A stretch of 64,000 nucleotides of DNA from CAWCDJ01 sp963796485. Its GTDB lineage: Bacteria > Acidobacteriota > Terriglobia > Bryobacterales > Bryobacteraceae. Position numbers and translations under genes: made by a program. Shown piece after piece: positions 33,196 to 41,598 of this stretch. A model generated the notes under the pieces. The model did no database searches. It was not told the origin of the DNA and worked only from the letters and a program-made list of their open reading frames with translations. The stretch's first letter is position 1, and the number at the start of each line of letters is the position of its first letter. Location: assembly GCA_963796485.1 (NCBI GenBank), contig CAWCLV010000001.1, positions 1,860,001-1,924,000 of the forward strand, written 5' to 3'.

Positions 33196-34053
33196 ATGTC
33201 GGGAATCGCGGTGATTGCACTCTTTGCGGCGGCACTGCCGCATGCCGTGGTGCTGCAACCAGTAGCAAACATGTACGCCAAGCCGAGCGAAGACGCCAGC
33301 GTCGTCTCGCAGGCCATATACGGCGCCAACGTAGGGATCGTCGAACAGCAGGAAGGGTGGGCGCGCATTCAGACCGCCGACACCTACACCGGCTGGGTCC
33401 CCGCAGGCCAATTGCTCCCAGGCAAAAGCTACGCCACCGCGGGCCGGGTGGCCGAAGTCCGCAGCCTGTTTGCGCATCTCTACCGCGAAGACAGTGTCAC
33501 CAGGCACGCGCCGCTGCTCACCGTCCCGTTCGAAACCAGGCTCGAAGTCGTTTCCGATAAGGACCGCTGGGCGGAGGTGAAACTGCCCGACGGCCGGATG
33601 GCCTGGGTGCAGACCGGGGATCTCGCTTTCGACCCCAAGCCCATGAGCATTCCGCAGATGGTGGAGTTCGGCAAGCGCTTCCTGGGGCTGCCCTATACCT
33701 GGGGCGGCAGTTCGAGTTATGGCTACGACTGCTCGGGCTTCACGCAGATGCTGGAGCGGCAGCGGGGTATCCTGATGCCGCGCGATGCCCAGCCGCAGGC
33801 CGACTGGAGCGGAGTGGAACCGGTGCGGCGCAAAGACCTGCAGCCCGGCGACCTGCTGTACTTCGGAAAATCGGCCACCCACATCACTCACACCGGCATG
33901 TATTTGGGCAACGATAAGTTCATCAACGCCACCACTTACAAAACCCCCATGGTGCGGATCGACGACTTGAGCGAGCCGCACTGGACGCAACTGCTGGTCG
34001 CGATGCGAAGACCCGTCGCCGCACGGCCGAGCGCCTCGGAGATGAATCGATGA
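33196..34053 (+). CDS. SH3-domain NlpC/P60 endopeptidase
   Basis: 285 residues. A short N-terminal hydrophobic segment (VIALFAAALPHAVVL) is followed by two bacterial SH3-like domains (about residues 20-160). A C-terminal NlpC/P60 domain has the catalytic Cys in GYDCSGFTQML and the His in HITHTGMYLGNDKF. Such enzymes cut gamma-D-Glu-diamino acid or similar bonds in peptidoglycan stem peptides. The 3' end overlaps the next gene, a dipeptide-epimerase-like protein, as ATGA, which supports a shared role in murein peptide turnover. Periplasmic location is likely. Confidence 0.87.
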   Translation: MSGIAVIALFAAALPHAVVLQPVANMYAKPSEDASVVSQAIYGANVGIVEQQEGWARIQTADTYTGWVPAGQLLPGKSYATAGRVAEVRSLFAHLYREDSVTRHAPLLTVPFETRLEVVSDKDRWAEVKLPDGRMAWVQTGDLAFDPKPMSIPQMVEFGKRFLGLPYTWGGSSSYGYDCSGFTQMLERQRGILMPRDAQPQADWSGVEPVRRKDLQPGDLLYFGKSATHITHTGMYLGNDKFINATTYKTPMVRIDDLSEPHWTQLLVAMRRPVAARPSASEMNR

Positions 34054-35141
34054 ATCGCAGGAGTTTTATGAAAACGGCAGCGGCGCTCCCCGCGGCTGCG
34101 GTGAAATTGCCCGCGTCAACCGGACCCGCCCTGACCGCGAAAATCGTCCGGCTGAAACTGCGGCACACCTGGACCACCACCATGTCGTCCAGCGAGTACC
34201 GCGACACGCTGCACACCACGTACGAGCGGGATGGCTTGGCCGGCCACGGCGAAGGCGCGCCCATCGTCCGCTATCACGAGGACGCCGAAAGCGCGCGCAA
34301 AGCCGTAGAATCGGTCCGCGGTCTGCTGCTCGAGGCCAATCCCATGCAGTTCGAGAAGATCATGGCCGAGGTGTTCCATCGCGTGCCCGGCGAATGGGCC
34401 GGCAAGGCGGCCATCGATATCGCGCTCATGGACTGGGTGGGACAAAAGCTCGGAATCCCGCTGTACACCTATTTCGGACTCGATCCCAATGACGCTCCGC
34501 TGACCACGTTTTCCATCGGGATCGACACCCCCGAGATCACCAAGCAGAAGACGCGCGAAGCCGCGGATTACCCGATCCTCAAAGTGAAGGTGGGTCTCTC
34601 GACCGACGAGCCGACCATCGAGGCCGTCCGCAGCGTCACCAAAAAGCCCCTGCGCGTGGACGCCAACGAAGGGTGGAAGGATAAGGAAGAAGCCGTCCGC
34701 AAGATCAACTGGCTGGAGACGCAGGGCGTCGAGTTCATCGAACAGCCGATGCCGGCGGAAATGATCGAAGAGACCCGCTGGGTGCGCAGCCGGGTACACA
34801 TTCCGATCATCGCGGACGAAGCCTGCCAGCACGCGGCCGATATTCCCAAACTCAAGGAAGCCTACGACGGCGTCAACGTCAAGCTCGACAAAAGCGGCGG
34901 CTTGCTCGAAGGGCTGCGCATGATCCAGATCGCCAAAGCGCTGGGGATGAAGACCATGCTGGGGTGCATGATTTCGAGCTCCGTCTCGGTCACCGCCGCG
35001 GCGCACCTCTCGCCCCTGGTGAACTACGCCGATCTCGACGGCAACCTGCTGATCGGCAACGACCCGTTCCATGGCGTGTTGGTGGAAAAGGGCAAGCTGA
35101 TCTTGCCGAAACGTCCCGGTTTGGGCCTGACGAAGGCCTAG
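34050..35141 (+). CDS. enolase-superfamily dipeptide epimerase-like protein, Tat-exported
   Basis: 363 residues of the muconate-lactonizing/L-Ala-D/L-Glu epimerase group. The catalytic KxK is in ILKVKVGLSTD. Metal ligands are in LRVDANEGW, EFIEQPM and IIADEACQH. A second catalytic Lys is in VNVKLDKSGG, and the C-terminal YADLDGNLLIGNDPF carries the DxD typical of dipeptide epimerases. The N-terminus MNRRSFMKTAAALPAAAV looks like a Tat signal, which is unusual because characterised L-Ala-D/L-Glu epimerases are cytoplasmic. Pairing with an exported NlpC/P60 enzyme suggests murein peptide processing outside the cytoplasm. Confidence 0.82.
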   Translation: MNRRSFMKTAAALPAAAVKLPASTGPALTAKIVRLKLRHTWTTTMSSSEYRDTLHTTYERDGLAGHGEGAPIVRYHEDAESARKAVESVRGLLLEANPMQFEKIMAEVFHRVPGEWAGKAAIDIALMDWVGQKLGIPLYTYFGLDPNDAPLTTFSIGIDTPEITKQKTREAADYPILKVKVGLSTDEPTIEAVRSVTKKPLRVDANEGWKDKEEAVRKINWLETQGVEFIEQPMPAEMIEETRWVRSRVHIPIIADEACQHAADIPKLKEAYDGVNVKLDKSGGLLEGLRMIQIAKALGMKTMLGCMISSSVSVTAAAHLSPLVNYADLDGNLLIGNDPFHGVLVEKGKLILPKRPGLGLTKA

Positions 35142-35188
35142 AACGATCGACAACCCGTAGGATTTTCACGAGCGGAGGGAACGCAATC

Positions 35189-36514
35189 GTGGCACGGCAC
35201 CGGGTGCTGATTCTCGGTGGGGGATTCGGCGGGCTCTATGCGGCGCGCAAACTGGGCCGCGCGCCTGTAGACGTCACGCTGATCGACCGCCGCAACTTCC
35301 ATCTGTTCCAGCCGCTGCTTTACCAGGTGGCCACGGGCGCGCTATCCCCGGCCGACATCAGCGCTCCGCTCCGCGAAATCCTGACCAGGCGCAAAGACAT
35401 TCGCGTGCTGCTGGGAGAGGTACAGGACATCGACCCGGGTTCGCGGCGGCTCACGATGCGCGACGGGGAGACGTTCGATTACGACTCCCTGATCGTCGCC
35501 ACCGGGTCGAAAACCTCGTACTTCGGAAACGACCGGTGGCGCGAGTGGGCTCCCAGCCTGAAGACCGTGGAGGATGCCACCGCCATGCGCCACAAGATCC
35601 TGTACGCGTTTGAAGCAGCGGAGCGCGTGGAAGATCCGGAGTTGCGCCGCTCCTGGCTGACGTTCGTGATCGTGGGCGGCGGACCCACCGGCGTTGAGCT
35701 GGCCGGGGCTCTGGGCGAAATTGCCCGCCACACGCTGAAGGACGACTTCCGCTCGATCCGGCCCGAAGAATCGCAGATCTTCCTCCTCGACGGTTCGGAC
35801 CGGGTGCTCGCGCATTACCCCGAAGACCTGTCGCGAAAGGCGCTGGATTCGCTGATCCGCCTGGGCGTGCGGGTGCGAACCGGTGTACGCGTGGTGGGCG
35901 TGGATGGGGACGGTGTCGATTTCAAAGCCCCGGATGGCCCTTCGCAGCGCCTGTCCGCGCAAACGGTGTTGTGGGCGGGTGGCGTGGTGGCAACCACCTT
36001 CGGCCGCACGCTGGCTGACCGCACCGGCGCGCAGACCGATCGCGAAGGGCGGATCCTGGTCAACCCCGATCTCACCGTGCCCGGTTATCCGGAAATTTTC
36101 GTGGTGGGCGACCTCGCCGACGCGCGGCGGCCGGACGGCACTTCCCTGCCCGGCGTGGCGCAGGTGGCGATCCAGGGCGGCGCTTATGCCGCGCACGCGA
36201 TTATCGAGCGGCTGAAAGGTTCGCGCGAACTGAAGCCCTTCCACTACCGCGACAAAGGAGACCTGGCGGTGATCGGGCGCGGCGCGGCCGTTGCCAACAT
36301 CTTCGGCCTGCACCTCTCCGGCTTGCCGGCGTGGCTGGTTTGGGTGTTCATTCACCTGATGTACATCGTGGAGTTTCGAAACCGCGTGCTGGTGTTCGTG
36401 CAATGGGGATTCCAGTACATCTCGTTCAGCCGGACTGCCATGCTGATCACCGGCAGTGCGGTACCGGCCTCCGTCTCGCCGGTGGCGCCCATGAAGAACA
36501 CGGCCGAGGACTAA
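35189..36514 (+). CDS. ndh: type II NADH dehydrogenase
   Basis: A 441-residue FAD-dependent NADH:quinone oxidoreductase that does not pump protons. The FAD motif is VLILGGGFGGLYAARKLG, with FQPLLYQVATGALSPADI. The NADH motif is FVIVGGGPTGVELAGALG, and the second FAD motif is IFVVGDLADAR. The amphipathic/hydrophobic C-terminal region LPAWLVWVFIHLMYIVEF anchors it to the membrane. The start is GTG at 35189, directly before the FAD fold, with GGAGG about 10 bases upstream; the longer upstream frame overlaps the epimerase gene. It ends 4 bp from a convergent HAD gene. Confidence 0.92.
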   Translation: MARHRVLILGGGFGGLYAARKLGRAPVDVTLIDRRNFHLFQPLLYQVATGALSPADISAPLREILTRRKDIRVLLGEVQDIDPGSRRLTMRDGETFDYDSLIVATGSKTSYFGNDRWREWAPSLKTVEDATAMRHKILYAFEAAERVEDPELRRSWLTFVIVGGGPTGVELAGALGEIARHTLKDDFRSIRPEESQIFLLDGSDRVLAHYPEDLSRKALDSLIRLGVRVRTGVRVVGVDGDGVDFKAPDGPSQRLSAQTVLWAGGVVATTFGRTLADRTGAQTDREGRILVNPDLTVPGYPEIFVVGDLADARRPDGTSLPGVAQVAIQGGAYAAHAIIERLKGSRELKPFHYRDKGDLAVIGRGAAVANIFGLHLSGLPAWLVWVFIHLMYIVEFRNRVLVFVQWGFQYISFSRTAMLITGSAVPASVSPVAPMKNTAED

Positions 36515-36518
36515 CCGC

Positions 36519-37214
36519 TCAAACGTTCCTGACGCCGATCTCGTAGAGGTGGGCCAGCAGGTCCGCCGGGTCCTGGTAAACACGATAGGCACCGGCGCGA
36601 TCCAGTTCATCCGCGCCGTAGCCGCCGGACATCAGGCCGATCCCGAGCGCGCGGGCGCGGCGTGCGGCCAGCAAGTCCCAGATGCTGTCTCCCACCACTA
36701 CGGAATTTTCGATGGGCACCTTCAGTTTCGCGGCCGCGGCGAGAAAGAGATCCGGGTCCGGTTTGGCATGGCCCACCTGGTCGCGGGTGACGATCGGCAC
36801 CTCCGGCGCAACCCCCAGGATCTTCAGCGACGGCGCCGCGTTTTCCGCATAGCCGCTGGTGGCGATGGCATGGGGAACTCCGGCTTCCGCCAGGCTTGCC
36901 AGCAGTTCCCGGGCGCCGGGCAGCGGCCGCACCTGCCCCGAGTATTGGCGGAAAGCTTCGCCGTGCCAGCGTTGCACGTCGGCGACCTGCTGCTCGTCGA
37001 GGTCGCGGCCGGTTTCGCGCGCCAGAGCGCTTACGAAGAGTCCGCCGCTCATGCCGATCTGGCGGTGTATCCGCCATACGGCGAGCGGCAGGCCCGCGCG
37101 CTCCAGCGCGTCGCGCCAGGCCAGCACGTGCTGGTACACGCTGTCCACCAGGGTCCCATCCAAGTCGAACAGGAAGGCGGGAGCGCCGGAGGCGTACTGG
37201 GGCTCGAAATTCAT
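36519..37214 (-). CDS. HAD-superfamily phosphatase, phosphoglycolate phosphatase/beta-phosphoglucomutase-like
   Basis: 231 residues. HAD motif I is FLFDLDGTLVDSVYQH, motif II is IATSGYAENAA, motif III lies near GHAKPDPDLF and motif IV is VVVGDSIWDLLAARRA. The helical cap sits between motifs I and II (subclass I). The substrate is a small phosphorylated molecule but is not predictable. GGAG lies upstream of the ATG at 37214. It is divergent from the rhamnulokinase gene with 46 bp between. Confidence 0.85.
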   Translation of the reverse strand: MNFEPQYASGAPAFLFDLDGTLVDSVYQHVLAWRDALERAGLPLAVWRIHRQIGMSGGLFVSALARETGRDLDEQQVADVQRWHGEAFRQYSGQVRPLPGARELLASLAEAGVPHAIATSGYAENAAPSLKILGVAPEVPIVTRDQVGHAKPDPDLFLAAAAKLKVPIENSVVVGDSIWDLLAARRARALGIGLMSGGYGADELDRAGAYRVYQDPADLLAHLYEIGVRNV

Positions 37215-37260
37215 TATTTTCTATCTCCTTACACGGGTATGCCCGCTATCATAACGTTCT

Positions 37261-38706
37261 ATGGGACAGTACCTGGCGTTTGATCTCGGCGCCGAGAGCG
37301 GCCGCGCAATCGTAGGCACCCTCTCCGGCGGCCGCCTCACGGTGGAGGAGTTGCACCGGTTTGCCAATGTTCCGGTGCGCGAAGGCTCCGCGATGTTCTG
37401 GAACTCCACTGAGCTGTGGCACGAAATGGAGAAAGGGATCGACATCGCCACGAAAGAGCGCAACCTCCGTCTCGATGGCGTGGGGGTAGATACCTGGGGG
37501 GTCGATTTCGGGCTCATCGGCGCCGACGGCGGGCTGATCGGACGCCCGCGGCACTATCGCGATCCGCGGAACCTGGCGGCCATGGAAGAACTGTTCCGGG
37601 TGGTCCCGCCGGAGGATGTGTTCTCCTACACCGGCATCCAGCACATGCAGATCAACTCGCTGGTGCAATTGTACGCGATGAAGCTGGCGAAAGACCCGGC
37701 CCTGGAACAGGCAAAATGCCTGCTGAGCATCCCCGACCTGTTCAACTATTGGCTCACCGGGGTAGCCCGTTCCGAAACCACCATCGCGAGCACCACCGAG
37801 TTCTTCAGTCCCGTGGAGATGACCTGGTGCACGGAACTCCTGAAGCGGCTCGATCTTCCGGCGGAGTTTCTCTGCCCGTTGGTGACCCCGGGGACGAAGC
37901 TCGGAACGCTGCTGGATGCGCCGCACATTCCCGTTTACGCAACCGCTGGGCACGATACGGCGGCGGCGGTGGCCGCGGTGCCGGCCAAAAAGCACGAGCA
38001 CTGGTGTTACATCAGCTCCGGAACATGGTCGCTGCTGGGACTGGAACTGCATCGTCCGGTAATGGACCGGCAGGCCCAGGAGCTGAACGTCACCAACGAA
38101 GTGGGGGTGGAGGGCAAAATCCGCCTGTTGAAGAACATCGCCGGTCTGTGGCTGTTGCAGGAATGCCGCCGCTGTTGGAAGGACGCCGGAGCGGAGTACT
38201 CCTACGAGGAACTGGCGCGCATGGCCGCCCAGGCGCCCCCCTTCCGTGTCACGATCAACCCCGACGCGTTTATCGAGCCGGGGGAAATGCCTGCCCAGAT
38301 CGCCGCGCATTGCCGCCGGACCGGGCAGGAGCCTCCCGCCACGCAAGCGGAATTCGCGCGTTCCATCCTGGAAAGTCTCGCGCTGCGTTACCGGCACGTC
38401 CTCGAAGGCATGGAGAAGGTGGCGGACCGCCGGGTGGAGGTGATCCACATCGTCGGGGGCGGGTCGAAGAACACGCTGCTCAACCAGTTCGTGGCGGACT
38501 GTACCGGAAGGCGCGTAATCGCCGGGCCAAGCGAAGGGACGGCGATCGGAAACATTCTGGTTCAGGCGATGGGAGCCGGCGAACTGAGCGGCCTCGACGC
38601 TATCCGGGAGGTCGTCCGGCACTCGTTCCCGCCCGTTACGGTCGAGCCGAGGCCTTCGGCCCAGTGGGACCGGGCGTACGAAAAGTACCGGAAGATCGTC
38701 GGCTAG
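37261..38706 (+). CDS. rhaB: rhamnulokinase
   Basis: A 481-residue FGGY-family kinase that phosphorylates L-rhamnulose. The N-terminal YLAFDLGAESGRAIVG ATP-binding segment has the rhamnulokinase-type AESGR. VDTWGVDFGLI, HYRDPRN and TGIQHMQINSLVQLYA are also characteristic. The second ATPase half has CYISSGTWSLLGLEL and VIHIVGGGSKNTLLNQFVAD. No rhaA or rhaD is visible, so the rest of the rhamnose pathway must be elsewhere. Closely related L-fuculose kinases are the alternative. Confidence 0.9.
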   Translation: MGQYLAFDLGAESGRAIVGTLSGGRLTVEELHRFANVPVREGSAMFWNSTELWHEMEKGIDIATKERNLRLDGVGVDTWGVDFGLIGADGGLIGRPRHYRDPRNLAAMEELFRVVPPEDVFSYTGIQHMQINSLVQLYAMKLAKDPALEQAKCLLSIPDLFNYWLTGVARSETTIASTTEFFSPVEMTWCTELLKRLDLPAEFLCPLVTPGTKLGTLLDAPHIPVYATAGHDTAAAVAAVPAKKHEHWCYISSGTWSLLGLELHRPVMDRQAQELNVTNEVGVEGKIRLLKNIAGLWLLQECRRCWKDAGAEYSYEELARMAAQAPPFRVTINPDAFIEPGEMPAQIAAHCRRTGQEPPATQAEFARSILESLALRYRHVLEGMEKVADRRVEVIHIVGGGSKNTLLNQFVADCTGRRVIAGPSEGTAIGNILVQAMGAGELSGLDAIREVVRHSFPPVTVEPRPSAQWDRAYEKYRKIVG

Positions 38707-38813
38707 AACAAGCGTGCTGCCCAGTCCTGTTTGACCCCGGCACGGGTTACTTAGGGCACCATGTCACATTGACCACTGACGGCCGGCGAACGATCCTACA
38801 ACAGGAGACATCA

Positions 38814-39170
38814 ATGGCTAACCCTAGCATGGCAACCTGCACGCGTCACGAAGGACACGCCCATCAGCATGGGCCGAATTGTGGACATACCGCCGTCGAG
38901 CACGATGGTCACACCGATTACCTGCACGACGGCCACATGCATCACATCCATGGCGACCACGTCGATGATCACCGCATCAACGCGGGAGACGCCAACCCCG
39001 AACGCTGCACTCCGGAACTGAATTGCGGGACTCACCAGCACGGGCCGAACTGCGGCCACGAACGCGTTCCACACGGGAATCACGAGGACTATCTGGTAAA
39101 CGGGCAACTGCATCATCCCCACGGGAATCACTGCGACAACCATGGTAGGCTGGAAACGTCCGCCGCATGA
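38814..39170 (+). CDS. histidine-rich metal-binding protein
   Basis: 118 residues, of which a large share are His. Two imperfect copies of a roughly 38-residue unit begin HQHGPNCGHTAVEHDGH and HQHGPNCGHERVPHGNH. Each continues DYL...G..HH.HG.H.D.H. Single Cys residues recur in HGPNCGH and RCTPELNCG. The composition points to zinc, nickel or copper binding, perhaps storage or delivery. ATG at 38814 has AGGAG seven bases upstream. The stop overlaps the WbuC-type cupin start as ATGA, so the two products may share a metal. There is no signal peptide. The precise function is unknown. Confidence 0.75.
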   Translation: MANPSMATCTRHEGHAHQHGPNCGHTAVEHDGHTDYLHDGHMHHIHGDHVDDHRINAGDANPERCTPELNCGTHQHGPNCGHERVPHGNHEDYLVNGQLHHPHGNHCDNHGRLETSAA

Positions 39171-39661
39171 GCGAACGGCAAATCCAGCTAATTAACGACG
39201 CTTTATTCGCAACTCTCATTGAACGGGCGAGGCAGTCCCCGAGGCTGCGCGTGAATCATAATTTTCACGGAAGCCCCGAGGAGAGCCCGAACCGCTTTCT
39301 CAACGTAATGGTGCGCGGAACCTACGTTACGCCGCACCGCCACACGGCGCCGCCCAAACCGGAAGCGTTTGTAGTGCTTACGGGCGAGATAGCGTTTTTC
39401 ACCTTCGACGATTCCGGCGACGTCCGCACCGTCCATACCCTGGGCGGCCGGCAGCCGGGAATCGATGTCGCGGCGGGCGTGTGGCACACGCTCGCCGTGC
39501 TCTCGCCCGAGGCCGTCTGCTACGAGGTCAAACCGGGTCCCTACTCCCCCACCACCGACAAGGATTTCGCCCCATGGGCTCCCCGCGAGGGAGAGCCGGG
39601 CGCGGCGGAATACCTGAAACGGCTACTCGCTTGTGTCCCCCAGGTCTCTGGACTACTCTGA
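39167..39661 (+). CDS. WbuC-family cupin-fold metalloprotein
   Basis: 164 residues with a single cupin barrel. LRVNHNFHGSPEESPNRFLN and TYVTPHRHTAPPKPEAF hold the His ligands, followed by FVVLTGEIAFFTFDDSGD and GVWHTLAVLSPEAVCYEVK. This pattern matches the WbuC family found near O-antigen genes, whose activity is not established. It overlaps the His-rich protein gene by 4 bp, which suggests that the metal is supplied by that partner. It is not near the window's main polysaccharide operon. Confidence 0.82.
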   Translation: MSERQIQLINDALFATLIERARQSPRLRVNHNFHGSPEESPNRFLNVMVRGTYVTPHRHTAPPKPEAFVVLTGEIAFFTFDDSGDVRTVHTLGGRQPGIDVAAGVWHTLAVLSPEAVCYEVKPGPYSPTTDKDFAPWAPREGEPGAAEYLKRLLACVPQVSGLL

Positions 39662-39688
39662 AGTCTCGGCTTCGAGAAAGACCAGACC

Positions 39689-40663
39689 ATGTTTATCGTT
39701 GACAGCCTTCCGGTAGCCATCCTCTTTTGCATTGTCACAATGCTCGGTTGGGGGTCGTGGGCGAACACCCAGAAGCTCGCGGGTAAAGAGAAGTGGCCGT
39801 TCGAGCTGTTCTATTGGGATTACGCGATCGGCGTGTTCCTGTTTGGAATCGTGTTCGCGTTCGGGTTGGGAGGCGGCTCGACCCTGGAAAACTTCCGTTC
39901 GGCTGCTACGCCGTTCATCTGGCCGGCCCTGCTCAGCGGAGCGCTGTTCAACCTTTCGAACATTCTGCTGGTAGTAGGGATCGATGCCGCCGGAATGTCC
40001 GTGGCGTTCCCCGTGGGCGTGGGGCTCGCGCTGGTCATCGGAACCGTCGAAAGCTATCTGGCTACCCCGAAGGGCAACCCTGCGCTGCTTTTCGGCGGGA
40101 TGGCGCTGATCGTGGTGGCGATGGTGCTCTCCGGAACGGCACACCGCCGCCTTCCGCATGGCGGCGGCCGGAGTCCCCTGCGAGGGCTGATCTTTTCGGC
40201 GGTGGCGGGCTGCATCATGGGTTCGTTCTATCCCCAGTTGATGCGCTCGATTTCGCCGGACTTCCGCCTGATCGCGGCGGGCACCCTGACGCCCTACACG
40301 GCGCTGGCATTTTTCGGGGTTGGCGTGCTGGCCAGCAACTTCATCTGGAACACGATCTTCCTTCGCGCCGGCGGTCTGAAATACGCCGCCTACTTTCGCG
40401 GCAGCGCGCGTCTGCACCTGATCGGGATTCTGGGCGGGTGCATCTGGATGCTGGCGCTCTGCCTCAACGTGATCGCCTCGGGCGTGGCGGGACCGGCGAT
40501 CTCGTACGCGCTCGGACAGGGGGCCACCCTGGTGGCGGCGCTCTGGGGCCTGCTGATCTGGCGGGAATTCCGCACAGCGCCCGCGGGCACATCGAAATAC
40601 CTGGCGCTGATGCTGGTGGGTTATGCCGCCGGGCTTGTACTGATCGGCGCGGCCACGCTGTAA
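39689..40663 (+). CDS. GRP/DMT-type sugar transporter
   Basis: A 324-residue integral membrane protein with about ten helices in two five-helix halves. It starts with AILFCIVTMLGWGSWANTQK, the signature of GRP/glucose-uptake-type transporters (RhaT-related). ELFYWDYAIGVFLFGIVFAF and MSVAFPVGVGLALVIGTVE follow. The second half has PQLMRSISPDFRLIAAG and ALGQGATLVAALWGLLIWREF. It probably imports a sugar by proton symport. It is close to the aldose-epimerase-like gene (17 bp), so the two may handle the same sugar. The substrate is unknown. Confidence 0.82.
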   Translation: MFIVDSLPVAILFCIVTMLGWGSWANTQKLAGKEKWPFELFYWDYAIGVFLFGIVFAFGLGGGSTLENFRSAATPFIWPALLSGALFNLSNILLVVGIDAAGMSVAFPVGVGLALVIGTVESYLATPKGNPALLFGGMALIVVAMVLSGTAHRRLPHGGGRSPLRGLIFSAVAGCIMGSFYPQLMRSISPDFRLIAAGTLTPYTALAFFGVGVLASNFIWNTIFLRAGGLKYAAYFRGSARLHLIGILGGCIWMLALCLNVIASGVAGPAISYALGQGATLVAALWGLLIWREFRTAPAGTSKYLALMLVGYAAGLVLIGAATL

Positions 40664-40680
40664 GCGCGGTATTCTAGCGC

Positions 40681-41598
40681 TTGGTGAAAATCGAAAAAAT
40701 CAATTACCAAGGGTGGCCCAACTCTTACCTCATCGCGAATGGCGAGGCGGAAGCGGTCATCACGTCCGATATCGGCCCGCGCATCATGCGCTACGGCTTC
40801 GCCGGGGGCCGGAACTTCTTCAAGGAATTTGAGGAGGGGCTGGGCAAGTCCGGAGAGCCCACCTGGCAGTTGCGCGGCGGTCACCGCATCTGGGCGGCTC
40901 CGGAAGATCCGCTCCGAACCTACGCGCCCGACAATTCCCCTGTGAAAGTCGAGATCCGCGGCCAGGTGCTCGAAGCGACGCAACCGGTGGAAGAGTTGAC
41001 GGGGCTGGAAAAGCAGTTGACCGTCGAGATGGCCCCGGCCGGAACCCGCGTCACCGTCCGTCACCGCATCCGGAATGCCGGTTCAGGGCCGGTGACCGTG
41101 GCGCCGTGGGCACTCAGCATGATGGCGCCCGGCGGGGTGGGAATCCACGGATTTCCGCCGCGAGGCACCCACCCGGAAATGCTCGCCCCCAGCAATCCGC
41201 TGGTGATGTGGCCCTTCACGAACCTCTCCGACCGCCGCTGGCTGCTGCTCAAGAAGTACCTGGTGCTGCGGCAGGATCCGAACAACCCGGTGCCGCAAAA
41301 ACTGGGCAGCTTTCATCCGCGCACCTGGGGAGCGTATCTGCTCCACGGCGAGCTTTTCGTGAAGCGCTGCGAGGCGCCGGGCGATCCGGGCCGGTACCCG
41401 GATTTCGGCTGCTCGTTCGAGACGTTCACGAACGCCGATATGCTGGAGATCGAAACGCTCGGCCCGCTTCGGACGCTCGCGCCCGGGGAATCGCTCAGCC
41501 ACGTGGAAGAGTGGAGCCTCCACCGGAACGTCCACGTGGACGGGTGGTCGGATAGCGAGTTGGATCGCACAATCGCCCCTTTGACGGCTTCAGCCTAA
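40681..41598 (+). CDS. aldose-epimerase-like / DUF4380-type carbohydrate protein
   Basis: 305 residues with a galactose-mutarotase-like beta-sandwich pattern. NSYLIANGEAEAVITSDIGP and RIMRYGFAGG begin it, then GGHRIWAAPEDPLRTYAPD. The C-terminal part has LGSFHPRTWGAYLLHGELFV, NADMLEIETLGPLRTLAPGE and SLSHVEEWSL. It may be a sugar-binding or epimerising enzyme working with the transporter next to it. The start is TTG at 40681 or GTG at 40684; neither has a good Shine-Dalgarno. It ends with a 4-bp convergent overlap with the next gene. Confidence 0.65.
   Translation: MVKIEKINYQGWPNSYLIANGEAEAVITSDIGPRIMRYGFAGGRNFFKEFEEGLGKSGEPTWQLRGGHRIWAAPEDPLRTYAPDNSPVKVEIRGQVLEATQPVEELTGLEKQLTVEMAPAGTRVTVRHRIRNAGSGPVTVAPWALSMMAPGGVGIHGFPPRGTHPEMLAPSNPLVMWPFTNLSDRRWLLLKKYLVLRQDPNNPVPQKLGSFHPRTWGAYLLHGELFVKRCEAPGDPGRYPDFGCSFETFTNADMLEIETLGPLRTLAPGESLSHVEEWSLHRNVHVDGWSDSELDRTIAPLTASA

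Noticed and set aside
37416..38813. In-frame upstream extension of the His-rich protein through the rhamnulokinase gene
   Set aside because: It reads the kinase gene in the wrong frame; ATG 38814 has a good Shine-Dalgarno and starts the His-rich repeats.
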